A stretch of 59,146 nt of DNA from Actinomycetes bacterium (GTDB lineage Bacteria > Actinomycetota > Aquicultoria > UBA3085 > Oleimmundimicrobiaceae), in NCBI GenBank assembly GCA_030614255.1, contig JAUWKI010000007.1, forward strand, positions 1-59,146, read 5' to 3'. Below the pieces are notes generated by a model. The model searched no databases. It was given only the letters and a program-made list of their open reading frames with translations, and was not told the DNA's origin. Shown here one piece after another: positions 1 to 9,641 of the stretch (the first letter of the stretch is position 1; each line of letters starts with the position of its first letter). The translations under genes and the position numbers were made by a program.

Positions 1-129
1 GCGGTTGCCTCCTTTTTTAAACAATTCCGTCTTTTAAAGACAACCTAATGCTTCCTCCTTTTCAAGTAGATTTTTATTTGAGGCAACGATACAATTTCAG
101 ATAGATTTTAGATGAGGCAATTCGCTTAG

Positions 130-158
130 TTGACTTGAGGTCTGATTTTTGATAAAAT
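130..158 (+). promoter_or_regulatory. sigma-70-type promoter of the trp operon
   Basis: TTGACT at 130-135 is followed after exactly 17 bases by TAAAAT at 153-158. Transcription would begin near 165, about 45 bases before the T-box leader. Nothing coding is visible in positions 1-129, which are AT-rich. Confidence 0.6.
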
Positions 159-204
159 TTTCTTAATTTTATAAGGTAAGGTCTATGATAAGAACTAGTA
201 GTTT

Positions 205-463
205 AAACTGATTGGCAAAAGAGAGCCGGGGTAGCTGGGAACCGGTGCCAAAGGTTTAGGTGAATGGATCTTTGAGGTATAAAGTGAAATTTCGCCGAAG
301 GCGGAAGAGTAGCGGAGTCGGAGGTTCCACCGTTAAAAGGAACCAAGTATCGCAAGTCAAATAGACAAGCTGTACTTTGTATAGAGTGTCCCGCCTGTGG
401 CGGGAAATTTGAGTGGCACCACGGAAGTAAATCTTTCGTCTCTAAAGAGGCGGGAGATTTTTT
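205..463 (+). promoter_or_regulatory. T-box leader (Trp specifier) with intrinsic terminator
   Basis: The leader upstream of trpE has the T-box family layout. A structured stem I region (from about 205) carries a candidate UGG Trp specifier followed by A at 265-268. A CCGTTA motif lies in a GGTTCC/GGAACC hairpin (323-344). The T-box core GAGTGGCACCACGG is at 411-424. A terminator follows, with arms at about 430-444 and 447-461 and a T-rich tail. The UGGC in the core would pair with the GCCA 3' end of uncharged tRNA-Trp, which fits a G discriminator base. Uncharged tRNA would stabilise the antiterminator and switch the operon on. A CCCGCC-TGT-GGCGGG hairpin (390-404) sits just before the core and resembles a dispersed repeat seen elsewhere in the window. 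The specifier assignment is inferred from sequence only. Confidence 0.82.
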
Positions 464-478
464 ATTTTTGGAGGAAAA

Positions 479-1948
479 ATGTACTACCCGGATTTTGAGG
501 AATTTAAAAAATTGGCAAAAACTTATAATTTAATCCCGGTTTATCGGGAGATTATTGCGGACACAGAAACTCCTGTTTCTGCTTTCCAGAAGCTCGGAGA
601 GAGTGATTATGCTTTTCTGTTGGAGAGCGCGGAAAAAGGGAAGAGGTTTGGCCGCTACTCTTTTCTTGGATGTGACCCTTATCTTACGATTGGCTGCGAA
701 AATGGCATGGTTACCATAAAAAATCATCAAAAAGAAGAGGTTGAAAAATTCGCAAATCCTCTCGATGTTGTCAGGGATGTTATTTCTAAATATCGTCCCG
801 CAAAAATTCGAGGATTACCCCCTTTCTTCGGCGGGGCGGTTGGTTACTTTAGTTACGATATGATTAGATATTTTGAGGATATTCCAAAAACAGCTCACGA
901 TGATTTAAATCTTTTGGAGATGCTAATCTTTTTTACGGACACCATACTCATATTCGACCACCTCGAGCATAAGATTAAAGTGGTGGCTAACGCTCACGTA
1001 AATAGAGACTTAAAGTCGGTTTATGATGAAGCTATTTGTAAGATAGATACCCTTACCGAAAAACTTAAAAGGCCTCGCCCAGAACAACTCAGAGAGGTTA
1101 AAAATGGAAATTATGGTGTTGTTTCAAACACGACCAAGAAAGATTTTATTAGAAACGTTGAGAGAGCAAAAGAGTACATTCGGGCTGGCGACATACTGCA
1201 GGTAGTACTCTCTCAAAGATTCTCTACGAAGATTTCGTCACATCCGTTTGATATCTATCGTGCTCTTAGGATGATAAACCCGTCCCCATATATGTACTAC
1301 CTTAAATTGGGAGAACTGGAGATTATTGGTTCATCCCCAGAATCACTCGTTAAGGTTTGTGGGGATAATGTTTTTACATGTCCCATAGCGGGGACTCGGT
1401 CGCGTGGTTCAGACGATGTGGAAGATACAAGGCTAGAAAAGAGTTTATTGAATGATCAGAAAGAGCGAGCGGAGCATATCATGCTCGTTGATTTGGGGAG
1501 AAACGATATTGGTCGCGTGTGCGCGCCGGGAACCGTCGAAGTCGGTGATTTAATGGGTATAGAAAAATACTCCCATGTTATGCATATCGTGTCCACTGTT
1601 ACAGGTCAACTTGCGGAAGAAAAAGATTCATTTGATGCTCTAAGGTCAGTTTTCCCCGCAGGTACCGTTTCTGGCGCTCCAAAGATAAGGGCGATGGAGA
1701 TTATCGATGAGCTGGAATCGACGGTGAGAGGACCTTATGCGGGAGCTGTAGGTTATTTCAGTTATTCTGGTGATCTCGATTCGTGTATAACCATTAGAAC
1801 GATTATTGTTCATAAAAACGTAGCTTATGTTCAGGCGGGAGCCGGTATCGTTTACGATTCGGTTCCTGAAAGTGAATATCAGGAAACGGTAAACAAAGCA
1901 AAAGGGATGATAAAAGCTATAGAAATGGCGGAAGAGGGACTCATTTAA
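479..1948 (+). CDS. trpE: Anthranilate synthase component I
   Basis: This 489-residue protein makes anthranilate from chorismate, using ammonia supplied by TrpG, in the cytoplasm; it is the first committed step to tryptophan. The LLES motif at residues 47-50 is the usual tryptophan feedback-inhibition site. The C-terminal chorismate-binding domain carries the recognisable [32 protein letters not shown] and [11 protein letters not shown] segments. Length is normal for the family. GGAGG lies seven bases before the ATG. It heads the trp operon directly behind a T-box terminator, so its expression should respond to tRNA-Trp charging as well as to allosteric feedback. Confidence 0.96.
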   Translation: MYYPDFEEFKKLAKTYNLIPVYREIIADTETPVSAFQKLGESDYAFLLESAEKGKRFGRYSFLGCDPYLTIGCENGMVTIKNHQKEEVEKFANPLDVVRDVISKYRPAKIRGLPPFFGGAVGYFSYDMIRYFEDIPKTAHDDLNLLEMLIFFTDTILIFDHLEHKIKVVANAHVNRDLKSVYDEAICKIDTLTEKLKRPRPEQLREVKNGNYGVVSNTTKKDFIRNVERAKEYIRAGDILQVVLSQRFSTKISSHPFDIYRALRMINPSPYMYYLKLGELEIIGSSPESLVKVCGDNVFTCPIAGTRSRGSDDVEDTRLEKSLLNDQKERAEHIMLVDLGRNDIGRVCAPGTVEVGDLMGIEKYSHVMHIVSTVTGQLAEEKDSFDALRSVFPAGTVSGAPKIRAMEIIDELESTVRGPYAGAVGYFSYSGDLDSCITIRTIIVHKNVAYVQAGAGIVYDSVPESEYQETVNKAKGMIKAIEMAEEGLI

Positions 1949-2276
1949 TGAATAGTCGGGAGCGGGGAGTCGGTAGTGGGTAGTTTAGAAATAGGGAGCA
2001 AAAACAGGTAGGTCTCGCTTCGCTAGTCAAGAGTCAAAAAGGATGCTCTGGAGCGTCATTACGCCTGCCCGCCTCTGGCGGGAGGAGCGTAAGCGACGAA
2101 GTAATCTCAAGGGATTGTGGGGGCCCATACTTCGTTCGCAATGATAAACAAGCCAACAAGCTTTTGGCTGATTGTTGAGGGTGCAGGGTAGAGGGTAAAA
2201 TTAAATTTAAAATTAAAAATGGCTTTTTGACTACGGACTACCAACTACCGACTCTCGACTAACAGGGGGTTTAAGA
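1949..2276 (+). repeat. Intergenic repeat block between trpE and trpG
   Basis: No gene is visible in this 328-base gap. It holds GTAGTGGGTAG-like words (about 1955-1985), a dispersed element running from CGTCATTACG (from 2055) to GTAATCTCA with an embedded GCCCGCCTCTGGCGGG palindrome (about 2068-2082), and degenerate GACTACCAACTACCGACT words at about 2228-2262 just before the trpG ribosome-binding site. The same families recur throughout the window. Confidence 0.7.
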
Positions 2277-2849
2277 ATGATTTTAATGATAGATAATTAC
2301 GACTCATTTACATACAATCTAGTTCAATACTTAGGAGAGCTTGGGGCGGATTTGAAGGTCTTTCGCAACGATAAAATTACGCTTGCCGAAATAGAGAAGT
2401 TGAATCCTGACCACATAGTTATTTCACCGGGGCCACGCACGCCGAACGAAGCTGGTATTTCTATGAGCTTAGTGAAAAGTTTTATGGGGAAAATACCAAT
2501 TCTGGGGGTATGTTTGGGGCATCAGTCAATTGTTCAAGCTCTGGGCGGAAAAATTGTAAGAGGGCCTTATCCGGTACACGGAAAGACTTCAGCAATCAAT
2601 CATGATGGGAAAACAATTTTCAAGGGAGTAGAAAGCCCGTTCATCGCTACTCGTTATCACTCGTTGATTGTCGAGACGAAGTCCTTGCCGGATTGCTTCG
2701 AAGTTTCTGCCAGGACCGATGATGAAATAATTATGGGAGTGCGGCACAAGGAGTGTCCGCTGGAGGGGATTCAATTTCACCCGGAATCGATATTGACGAT
2801 AGAGGGAAAAAAGATATTGGCCAATTTTTTGAAGTTGTCAGTCTGTTAA
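2277..2849 (+). CDS. trpG: Anthranilate synthase component II (glutamine amidotransferase)
   Basis: This 190-residue class I glutamine amidotransferase releases ammonia from glutamine and channels it to TrpE. The catalytic triad is visible: Cys79 in GVCLGHQ, with His168 and Glu170 in FHPES. The N-terminal MIDNYDSFTYNLVQYLGELG and SPGPRTP segments are characteristic of TrpG/PabA. No phosphoribosyltransferase fusion is present, since trpD follows as a separate gene. A GGGGG sequence precedes the ATG. The same family can also serve folate synthesis as PabA; its place inside the trp operon favours TrpG, although dual use cannot be excluded. Confidence 0.95.
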   Translation: MILMIDNYDSFTYNLVQYLGELGADLKVFRNDKITLAEIEKLNPDHIVISPGPRTPNEAGISMSLVKSFMGKIPILGVCLGHQSIVQALGGKIVRGPYPVHGKTSAINHDGKTIFKGVESPFIATRYHSLIVETKSLPDCFEVSARTDDEIIMGVRHKECPLEGIQFHPESILTIEGKKILANFLKLSVC

Positions 2850-2944
2850 TGGGAAGTGGGTAGTAGACAGCGGGAAGTAATTAATTAAATTATTAACTCC
2901 CAACTTCTAACTATCGACTCCCGACTTTAAAAGGGGGAGAGAAA

Positions 2945-3964
2945 ATGATAGTAGAGGCAATTAATAAACTTATTGAAAAAAAAGACTTAACTCGTGAGGA
3001 GTCAAGGGCTGTTATGGAAGAAATAATGAGTGGCCAAACTCACGATGCCCAGATTGGCTCCTTTTTGACAGCTCTTAGAATGAAGGGCGAGACCGTAAAT
3101 GAATTTACCGGTCTTGCGGAAGTTATGATTGAGAAGGTAACTTCGGTACACACTTCTCACAAATTTGTTGTGGATACATGTGGCACGGGTGGTGATTTCT
3201 CAGGAACTTTTAATATCTCAACAACGGCCGCTTTTGTTGCTGCTGGAGCCGGGGTCTATATAGCTAAACATGGGAATCGCTCAGTTTCAAGTCGATGTGG
3301 GAGCGCCGATGTTTTAGAAGCCCTCGGAGTTTGTATTGAGCTTGCTCCCCAGCAGGTGGCAAAATGTGTTGATGAAGTAGGGATAGGTTTCATGTTTGCG
3401 CCACTACTCCACCCGGCGATGAAACATGTGATGCCCAGTCGCAAAGCGATGGGAATCAGAACGGTTTTTAACGCTCTTGGACCGTTGACTAATCCAGCGA
3501 AGGCTCCTGCTCAGATAATTGGTGTATATAATGAAGAGTTAACAGATGTTTTTGCCGAAGTTCTTGGAAATTTGGGGACCAAGCACGCTCTTGTTGTCCA
3601 CGGTGCCGACGGTTTAGACGAGCTTTCAACTACGGGGCTTAGCAAGATTTCTGAGCTTAAGGACGGAAAAGTTAAGAGCTATAGGGTGGGACCTGAAGAA
3701 TTTGGTCTAAAGAAGGCTGCGCCAAGCGATATATTAGGTGGAGATAGAGATGAAAACGTTTGTATTACAAAAGCAATTCTTAACGGAGAGAAAGGGGCCA
3801 AACGGGACATTGTTGTACTTAACGCAGCAGGGGCAATTTTGGTTGGTGGAAAAGCAAGTAACTTAAAAGACGCAGTCATATTAGCCGAAAAATCCATTGA
3901 CTCTGGGGCAGCCCTGGAAAAACTTAACAAGCTGGTTGAATACAGTCAAAAGTTGGCTCAATAG
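2945..3964 (+). CDS. trpD: Anthranilate phosphoribosyltransferase
   Basis: This 339-residue protein joins anthranilate to phosphoribosyl pyrophosphate, the second step of tryptophan synthesis. The PRPP-binding segment DTCGTGGD is near residue 78, followed by a STTAAFVAAGAG helix and KHGNRSVSSRCGSADVLEALG. Length is standard for a single-function TrpD. GGGGGAG stands close before the ATG. The 95-base gap after trpG again contains degenerate ACTCCC...CGACT words. The gene ends two bases before the longer of two possible trpC reading-frame starts. Confidence 0.96.
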   Translation: MIVEAINKLIEKKDLTREESRAVMEEIMSGQTHDAQIGSFLTALRMKGETVNEFTGLAEVMIEKVTSVHTSHKFVVDTCGTGGDFSGTFNISTTAAFVAAGAGVYIAKHGNRSVSSRCGSADVLEALGVCIELAPQQVAKCVDEVGIGFMFAPLLHPAMKHVMPSRKAMGIRTVFNALGPLTNPAKAPAQIIGVYNEELTDVFAEVLGNLGTKHALVVHGADGLDELSTTGLSKISELKDGKVKSYRVGPEEFGLKKAAPSDILGGDRDENVCITKAILNGEKGAKRDIVVLNAAGAILVGGKASNLKDAVILAEKSIDSGAALEKLNKLVEYSQKLAQ

Positions 3965-3996
3965 AGATGCAAAAGAAGAAATTGGGTTATGTGAAG

Positions 3997-4773
3997 ATGA
4001 TTTTAGAGAAAATAGTTCGAGATAAAAAAATAGAACTAGAAAAACAAAAAGAGAATCTCCCTTTGTATATTTTGGAGAAACAAATTTTTGATTTACCACC
4101 GACGCGAAATTTTAAGGGTTCAGTAAAGGAAAAAAGACTTGGTCTTATTGCCGAGATAAAGAAGACTTCTCCTTCGGCAGGTATTATTCGTAAGGATTTT
4201 AATCCTGTTGAATTGGCAAAAACATATGAACGACACGGAGCTTCGGCAATATCGGTTCTTACCGAAGAAAAATATTTTGACGGTGATTTGAATTACTTGA
4301 AAGCTGTTAAAGAGTCCACCTACATTCCCGTTCTGCGCAAGGATTTTATATTTGATGAATATCAAATTTATGAATCCCGAGTAATTGGGGCGGACGCGAT
4401 TCTTTTAATAGTTTCCATTCTTGACGATGTGGTCTTAACGAAACTTTTAAATTTAGCAAAAAAGCTGGGTTTGGACGCACTGGTTGAGACCCACACGGAG
4501 GAGGAGATTAAGAGGGCCCTAAAGAATGGTGCCGAGATTATAGGAATAAATAATCGGAATTTAGATACGTTTGAAGTAGATATAACCAAGTCAATTAATT
4601 TAAGTTATTTAATTCCTTCTGATAAGATTGTGGTTAGTGAAAGCGGGGTACGGAACCGCGAGGATATGATAAAATTAGAAAATTCTGGCATAGATGCTGC
4701 TTTGGTTGGTGAGACCTTGATGAGAAGCAAGAATGTAGGTGAAAAAGTAAGGGAACTGTTAGGAAAAGATTGA
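3997..4773 (+). CDS. trpC: Indole-3-glycerol phosphate synthase
   Basis: This TIM-barrel enzyme closes the indole ring from carboxyphenylamino-deoxyribulose phosphate. Visible landmarks are AEIKKTSPSAGII, ISVLTEEKYFDG, PVLRKDFIFDEYQI, GINNRNLDTFEVD and VSESGVRNREDM. The frame is open from an earlier ATG at 3967. The ATG at 3997 gives the usual family N-terminus (MILEKIVRDKK, 258 residues), while the extra ten residues are unlike relatives. Neither start has a strong ribosome-binding site, so the start is uncertain. No TrpF domain is fused; trpF is the next gene. Confidence 0.94.
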   Translation: MILEKIVRDKKIELEKQKENLPLYILEKQIFDLPPTRNFKGSVKEKRLGLIAEIKKTSPSAGIIRKDFNPVELAKTYERHGASAISVLTEEKYFDGDLNYLKAVKESTYIPVLRKDFIFDEYQIYESRVIGADAILLIVSILDDVVLTKLLNLAKKLGLDALVETHTEEEIKRALKNGAEIIGINNRNLDTFEVDITKSINLSYLIPSDKIVVSESGVRNREDMIKLENSGIDAALVGETLMRSKNVGEKVRELLGKD

Positions 4774-5035
4774 GTTAAAAGTTAAAGGTTGAAAGTATGG
4801 AGCATATAAGAAATGAAAAATGGAGAATACCAGATACCAGGTATCTGGTATAGGCCTGTACCAGGATGGTCTTGTGAAAAAAATAAAAACGACCTGCCTG
4901 CTGGCAGGCGAGGGGCGTTAGCGACTGAATACTGTAAAAGATAACGAGGAGTGAAGGTTGAGAGTGGGTAGTCAAGAGCTGGTAGCTGAGGACTACCAGG
5001 TACTGGTCTGTATTAGGAAGGCTGGCGGCTGAAAT
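4774..5035 (+). repeat. Palindrome-rich gap between trpC and trpF
   Basis: This 262-base gap has no gene. It contains a perfect inverted repeat with 12-base arms and a single central A (4827-4851), a shorter ACCAG-GTA-CTGGT palindrome near 4995-5007, and a CCTGCCTGCTGGCAGGC copy of the dispersed palindrome (about 4893-4909). The elements could fold in the trp mRNA. Confidence 0.7.
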
Positions 5036-5671
5036 ATGGTGCGAATAAAAATTTGTGGCATAACAAACATTGAAGATGCCTTGCTTGCAAGTACGCTGGG
5101 AGCAGATGCAATTGGATTTGTGTTTGCCGAAAGTCCCAGAAGAATTGATGTAGAGGTGGGAGAGAAGATAACTTCGTCTCTTCCGCTCTTTGTCTGTAGG
5201 GTTGGTGTATTTGTAAATGAAGACGAGAAAATGGTAAAAAACATCGCTTCTACTTGTGGGCTTGATGTCTTACAATTTCATGGAAGTGAATCTCCACATT
5301 ATTGCGGGTGTTTTTCTCAGAGAGTCATTAAAGCTCTTCGTGTAAAGAATTTTGGTGATTTAGACACATTGAGAAAATATGATGTTGATGCATTTCTTTT
5401 AGATACCTTTACCGAAAAAAGTTATGGTGGGACCGGTAAGACATTTAACTGGGAAATTGCAAAGAAGGCGAAGGATTTTGGCAAATCGATAATTCTTTCA
5501 GGCGGACTCAATCCAAAAAACGTTACCAGGGCCATAAACTCTGTACAACCTTATGCTGTCGATGTTAGCAGTGGTGTTGAGGAAAGGCCGGGAAAGAAAG
5601 ACCCGGGCAAAATCCGCTCTTTCATAGAAGCTTGCCGAGCAGTGTCAACGGATTTTGAATTTCAAGATTGA
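5036..5671 (+). CDS. trpF: Phosphoribosylanthranilate isomerase
   Basis: This 211-residue TIM-barrel isomerase catalyses the Amadori rearrangement that precedes Trp[12 protein letters not shown] at the N-terminus holds the catalytic cysteine. [26 protein letters not shown]...[10 protein letters not shown] and [10 protein letters not shown] are family landmarks, including the phosphate-binding loop. Length is normal. No strong ribosome-binding site precedes the ATG, and a repeat-rich gap separates it from trpC. Its 3' end overlaps the open frame before trpB, but the likely trpB start lies 55 bases beyond its stop. Confidence 0.94.
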   Translation: MVRIKICGITNIEDALLASTLGADAIGFVFAESPRRIDVEVGEKITSSLPLFVCRVGVFVNEDEKMVKNIASTCGLDVLQFHGSESPHYCGCFSQRVIKALRVKNFGDLDTLRKYDVDAFLLDTFTEKSYGGTGKTFNWEIAKKAKDFGKSIILSGGLNPKNVTRAINSVQPYAVDVSSGVEERPGKKDPGKIRSFIEACRAVSTDFEFQD

Positions 5672-5726
5672 AAAAGAAGTATTTTTTAAATTTGCATTTT
5701 GCACTTTACAATGGAGCGGTAGCGAC

Positions 5727-6908
5727 ATGATATTACCTGATTCTGAAGGACATTTTGGCAAATTTGGCGGGAAGTATGTACCAGAGACCTTAATGAAGGC
5801 TTTGGCTGAGCTTGAAGCTGCCTATAAAAAGTATAAGAAAGATAAAGATTTTAATGAAGAACTCTCTTACTACTTAAGACATTATGCTGGTCGTCCCACC
5901 CCTTTATACTTTGCCGAGAGGTTATCTAAACACTATGGTGCGAAAATTTATCTAAAGAGAGAAGACCTTTGTCATACCGGGGCTCACAAGATAAATAATA
6001 CTATTGGGCAAGCACTTTTGGCTAAGCGGATGAGAAAGACAAGAATAATAGCCGAAACGGGCGCCGGTCAACATGGTGTGGCGACAGCGACTGTTGCTGC
6101 GTTATTTGGTATGGATTGTCACATCTATATGGGAGAAGAAGACACAAAACGTCAGGCGCCAAATGTTTTGCGGATGAAGCTTTTGGGAGCTGAGGTTATT
6201 CCTGTTTTTTCGGGTAGTAAAACGTTAAAAGATGCAATGAATGAAGCCATAAGAGATTGGGTAACCAATGTAGAGAATACTTTTTATATCATAGGTTCGG
6301 TTGCGGGTCCGCATCCTTATCCGGCGATGGTTAGAGATTTTCAGATTGTAATTGGCAAAGAGGTTAAGAAACAAATTAGAGAAGAAGAAGGAAGGGATCC
6401 CGATTACATAGTGGCCTGTGTTGGCGGAGGAAGTAACGCTATTGGAATATTTTACCCATTTTTAAATACCAAAGTCGAGCTAATAGGGGTTGAAGCTGCG
6501 GGGTTTGGTCTCGAATCCGGAAAACACGGGGCACCGCTTGCCAAAGGAGATATTGGCGTGCTTCATGGCTCTATGAGCTATGTTATCCAGGATGAGTTCG
6601 GTCAGATAGAAGAAGCGCACTCCATCTCTGCTGGCCTGGATTATCCCGGAGTTGGACCGGAGCATAGTTATTTTAAAGAACACGGTTTAGTTTCGTACGG
6701 TTCGATAACGGATAAGGAAGCACTGAGGGCCTTTGATTTTTTGAGCAAAACGGAGGGAATCATTCCCGCTCTTGAGAGTGCACATGCCATTGCTTATCTT
6801 GAGAAACTTGCCCCCAAGGCAAAAGAAAAGTTAATTGTAGTAAATTTATCAGGTCGAGGAGACAAAGATCTCGAAACTGTGGCTGAAATCCTAAAGGTAA
6901 AATTGTGA
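5727..6908 (+). CDS. trpB: Tryptophan synthase beta chain
   Basis: This PLP enzyme condenses indole with serine to give tryptophan. The [19 protein letters not shown] segment contains the PLP lysine (HK), and [16 protein letters not shown] and a C-terminal SGRGDKD are also present. From the ATG at 5727 the product has 393 residues, the standard length of TrpB1, which works with TrpA. The frame is open back to 5655, but the extra residues do not resemble the family, and a GGAG ten bases before 5727 supports the later start. The stop overlaps the trpA start by four bases, implying translational coupling. Confidence 0.95.
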   Translation: MILPDSEGHFGKFGGKYVPETLMKALAELEAAYKKYKKDKDFNEELSYYLRHYAGRPTPLYFAERLSKHYGAKIYLKREDLCHTGAHKINNTIGQALLAKRMRKTRIIAETGAGQHGVATATVAALFGMDCHIYMGEEDTKRQAPNVLRMKLLGAEVIPVFSGSKTLKDAMNEAIRDWVTNVENTFYIIGSVAGPHPYPAMVRDFQIVIGKEVKKQIREEEGRDPDYIVACVGGGSNAIGIFYPFLNTKVELIGVEAAGFGLESGKHGAPLAKGDIGVLHGSMSYVIQDEFGQIEEAHSISAGLDYPGVGPEHSYFKEHGLVSYGSITDKEALRAFDFLSKTEGIIPALESAHAIAYLEKLAPKAKEKLIVVNLSGRGDKDLETVAEILKVKL

Positions 6909-7696
6909 GCCGAATTAAACAAAAATTTGAACAATTGAAGAAAAGTAATAACAAAGCTTTTATTCCCTATGTGATGGGGGGCTACCCCACCTTGGATGCT
7001 TGCGAAAGACTAGTTGAGATTTTAGCTGAGCAAGGAGCCGACATTATAGAAATAGGTATTCCTTACTCTGATCCATTGGCCGACGGGCCTACGATTCAAA
7101 AGGCGTCTCAAGTAGCTCTCTCTCACGGCGCGAACACAAGAAATATTTTTGAAATGATTAAAAGCTTGAGAAAAAAGATGGATACCCCACTCGTGATTAT
7201 GACTTACTATAATACAATTTACCATTATGGTGAGAAGAGATTTGCCGAAGAGGCGGCTTCTGTCGGGGTTGATGGGGTGATAGTACCCGACTTACCACCC
7301 GAGGAAGCGCGTTCATGGCTTACATTGGCTAAAGAGAATGCTCTGGATACAATTTTTTTAATATCTCCAACTAGCAGTGATGACAGGATTAAAAAGATAG
7401 TCTCTGTTTCAAGTGGATTTGTTTATTGTGTTTCTCTTACGGGAGTAACCGGAGCAAGAAAAAGTTTGCCTTCGGAGCTTTCTGGCTTTTTATTAAAAAT
7501 CAGAGCTCAGACTGACAAGCCTTTGGCGGTCGGGTTTGGCATCTCTTCGGGCAACTTAGCAAAAGAGGCATCACGATTAGCGGATGGAATAATAATAGGA
7601 AGCGCTCTGATGGATTTAATCGATGATTCTAGTATAGAATATGATAAAATTGGCAAGTTTGTTAAGAACATCAAGTTAGCAATAGAAGGGAGCTAG
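6905..7696 (+). CDS. trpA: Tryptophan synthase alpha chain
   Basis: This 263-residue TIM barrel cleaves indole-3-glycerol phosphate and passes indole to Trp[31 protein letters not shown] (catalytic Glu), [13 protein letters not shown] (catalytic Asp) and [12 protein letters not shown] are all present, with GFGISSG for phosphate binding. Translation starts at GTG, overlapping the trpB stop (GTGA). It is the last trp gene; accD begins 17 bases after its stop, so the lipid genes may share the transcript. Confidence 0.96.
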   Translation: MSRIKQKFEQLKKSNNKAFIPYVMGGYPTLDACERLVEILAEQGADIIEIGIPYSDPLADGPTIQKASQVALSHGANTRNIFEMIKSLRKKMDTPLVIMTYYNTIYHYGEKRFAEEAASVGVDGVIVPDLPPEEARSWLTLAKENALDTIFLISPTSSDDRIKKIVSVSSGFVYCVSLTGVTGARKSLPSELSGFLLKIRAQTDKPLAVGFGISSGNLAKEASRLADGIIIGSALMDLIDDSSIEYDKIGKFVKNIKLAIEGS

Positions 7697-7713
7697 TTGG
7701 CCATCTTATATTG

Positions 7714-8592
7714 ATGGCACAATTGATGCCTATATCGGAATGGTTTCAGAAAAAAGAAAAATATGTTCAGATAACGCCCAAAACAGAGAAGCGGCCGATG
7801 CCTGATGGCATCTGGTCGAAGTGCGCCGAATGTGGGGAGATTATTTATCAGAAAGAGCTTGTGAAAAATCTTTGGGTCTGCCCGAAGTGTGATTTTCATT
7901 ATAAGCTTGCGGCATGTGATAGATTAAATATCCTTCTGGACGAGGGAAAGTCCGATGAATTCGATGCATCTCTTTCATCTGCTGACCCGCTAAAATTTGA
8001 AGCTGAAAAGACATATATTGAAAGCTTGAATCAATCTAGAGAAAAGACCGGTCTTAATGACGCTGTGATTACCGTAAAAGGAAAAATAGATAGCCGGAAT
8101 GTGATTATGGCAATCATGGATTTTCGATTTATTGGTGGGAGCATGGGTTCTGTTGTGGGTGAAAAAGTTACGCGTGCGGTAGAGATGGCAATTAAAAATA
8201 AATTACCGCTTGTAATTGTCTCCTCATCTGGTGGGGCGCGTATGCAGGAAGGAATGCTTTCTTTGATGCAGATGGCAAAGACAAGTGCCGCGATTGCTCG
8301 CTTTAAGAAAACAGGTCTTCCATATATTTCGGTGCTTACAAATCCGACTACTGGAGGAGTAACGGCGAGTTTTGCATCTCTGGGAGATATTATAATTGCC
8401 GAACCACAAGCTTTGGTGGGGTTTGCAGGACCGCGTGTTATTGAAAAGACAATAAGACAGAAACTCCCTAAAGATTTTCAAAAAGCCGAATTCATGCTTG
8501 GTTATGGTCAAATTGACTTGGTAGTGCATAGAAAAGACCTTAAAGCCACGATTTCAAAGTTAATTAATTTCTTTACGGGTGAGCTGCGATGA
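7714..8592 (+). CDS. accD: Acetyl-CoA carboxylase carboxyltransferase beta subunit
   Basis: This subunit, with AccA, moves the carboxyl group from carboxybiotin to acetyl-CoA to make malonyl-CoA for fatty acid synthesis. A zinc ribbon of four cysteines (C37-x2-C40, C56-x2-C59 counted from the ATG at 7714) precedes a crotonase-fold domain with SSSGGARMQEG and TNPTTGGVTASFA. The start could be 7711 (TTG), 7714 or 7726; none has a strong ribosome-binding site. The gene ends ATGA overlapping accA. An accD-accA-pfkA order is also known from Bacillus. Confidence 0.93.
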   Translation: MAQLMPISEWFQKKEKYVQITPKTEKRPMPDGIWSKCAECGEIIYQKELVKNLWVCPKCDFHYKLAACDRLNILLDEGKSDEFDASLSSADPLKFEAEKTYIESLNQSREKTGLNDAVITVKGKIDSRNVIMAIMDFRFIGGSMGSVVGEKVTRAVEMAIKNKLPLVIVSSSGGARMQEGMLSLMQMAKTSAAIARFKKTGLPYISVLTNPTTGGVTASFASLGDIIIAEPQALVGFAGPRVIEKTIRQKLPKDFQKAEFMLGYGQIDLVVHRKDLKATISKLINFFTGELR

Positions 8593-9548
8593 AAAAGTTT
8601 ATGATGGATTTCGAAAAACCTGTAGTTGAACTCGAAACAAAACTCGAAAAGCTTAAAAGATTGCCTACAAAAGAGAAATCGGGAATTGCTAAAGAAATTC
8701 TACTTTTGGAAAAGCAGATAGACAAAATTCATGAGAGTATTTATTCGAATCTTTCTGCCTCAGAGAAACTCCAGATAGCGAGGCACCCGAACAGGCCCCG
8801 AACGTTTGATTATGTTGATTTTATTTTCACAGATTTTATTGAGTTGCATGGTGATAGAGTTTGTGGTGATGACCTTGCTTTAGTGGGTGGGCCCGCTTTT
8901 TTGGAAGGGGAGCGGGTTATGATTTTGGGTCATCAAAAGGGCAAAGATACCAAGGAGAATGTTTCTAGAAATTTTGGTATGCCTCACCCTGAAGGTTATC
9001 GAAAAGCCCTTAGACTCATGGAGCTTGCTGAAAAGTTTAATCTTCCTCTAATATGTTTTATCGACACCCCAGGGGCCTATCCGGGGATAGAGGCAGAAGA
9101 ACATGGACAAGCAGCAGCTATTGCTCAAAACTTGATGAAGATGAGCACACTTTCGATACCGATTATTATATTAAATATAGGTGAAGGAGGAAGCGGCGGT
9201 GCTTTGGCATTAGGCGTGGGGGATAGAATTTTCATGCTTGAAAATTCATATTACTCGGTAATAACTCCTGAAGGGTGTGCGAGCATACTCTGGCACGATG
9301 AAACTCGGGCCTCTGAGGCCGCGGAAGCCCTTAAGCTTACAGCTGATGATCTGCTGAGGTTGGAGATAATTGATGGGATAATAGATGAGCCCTTAGGAGG
9401 CGCTCATCGCGATTTTGAATTGGTTGGGGGTACTTTAAAGAAAGTTTTGGAAGATAATATTAAAGAATTAAAGGGTGTTTCAATCGATAAACTTTTAGAT
9501 GACAGATACAAAAGGTTAAGAAAAATTGGAGCATACGCTGAAAAATAG
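8589..9548 (+). CDS. accA: Acetyl-CoA carboxylase carboxyltransferase alpha subunit
   Basis: This 319-residue partner of AccD has an N-terminal helical region (LETKLEKLKRLP) and a crotonase-type core with FIELHGDRVCGDD, GHQKGKDTKENV, NFGMPHPEGYRKALRLM, FIDTPGAYPGIEAEEHGQ and GEGGSGGALALG. Length and motifs match bacterial AccA. It overlaps accD by four bases, so translational coupling would balance subunit production. No biotin carboxylase or biotin carrier gene is nearby, so accB and accC must lie elsewhere. Confidence 0.95.
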   Translation: MKKFMMDFEKPVVELETKLEKLKRLPTKEKSGIAKEILLLEKQIDKIHESIYSNLSASEKLQIARHPNRPRTFDYVDFIFTDFIELHGDRVCGDDLALVGGPAFLEGERVMILGHQKGKDTKENVSRNFGMPHPEGYRKALRLMELAEKFNLPLICFIDTPGAYPGIEAEEHGQAAAIAQNLMKMSTLSIPIIILNIGEGGSGGALALGVGDRIFMLENSYYSVITPEGCASILWHDETRASEAAEALKLTADDLLRLEIIDGIIDEPLGGAHRDFELVGGTLKKVLEDNIKELKGVSIDKLLDDRYKRLRKIGAYAEK

Positions 9549-9573
9549 ATATTCGGTCTTGCTTTTAAAGTAT

Positions 9574-9601
9574 TTGCACCCAATTTTATTTGTAATAAAA
9601 T
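9574..9601 (+). promoter_or_regulatory. Candidate promoter of pfk-fba
   Basis: TTGCAC (9574-9579) is followed after 16 bases by TAAAAT (9596-9601), 41 bases before the pfk start. This would let the glycolytic pair be expressed separately from accDA. Confidence 0.4.
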
Positions 9602-9641
9602 AATCATATTAGTGTAGTGATTCTTAGAGGAGGACAATAGA

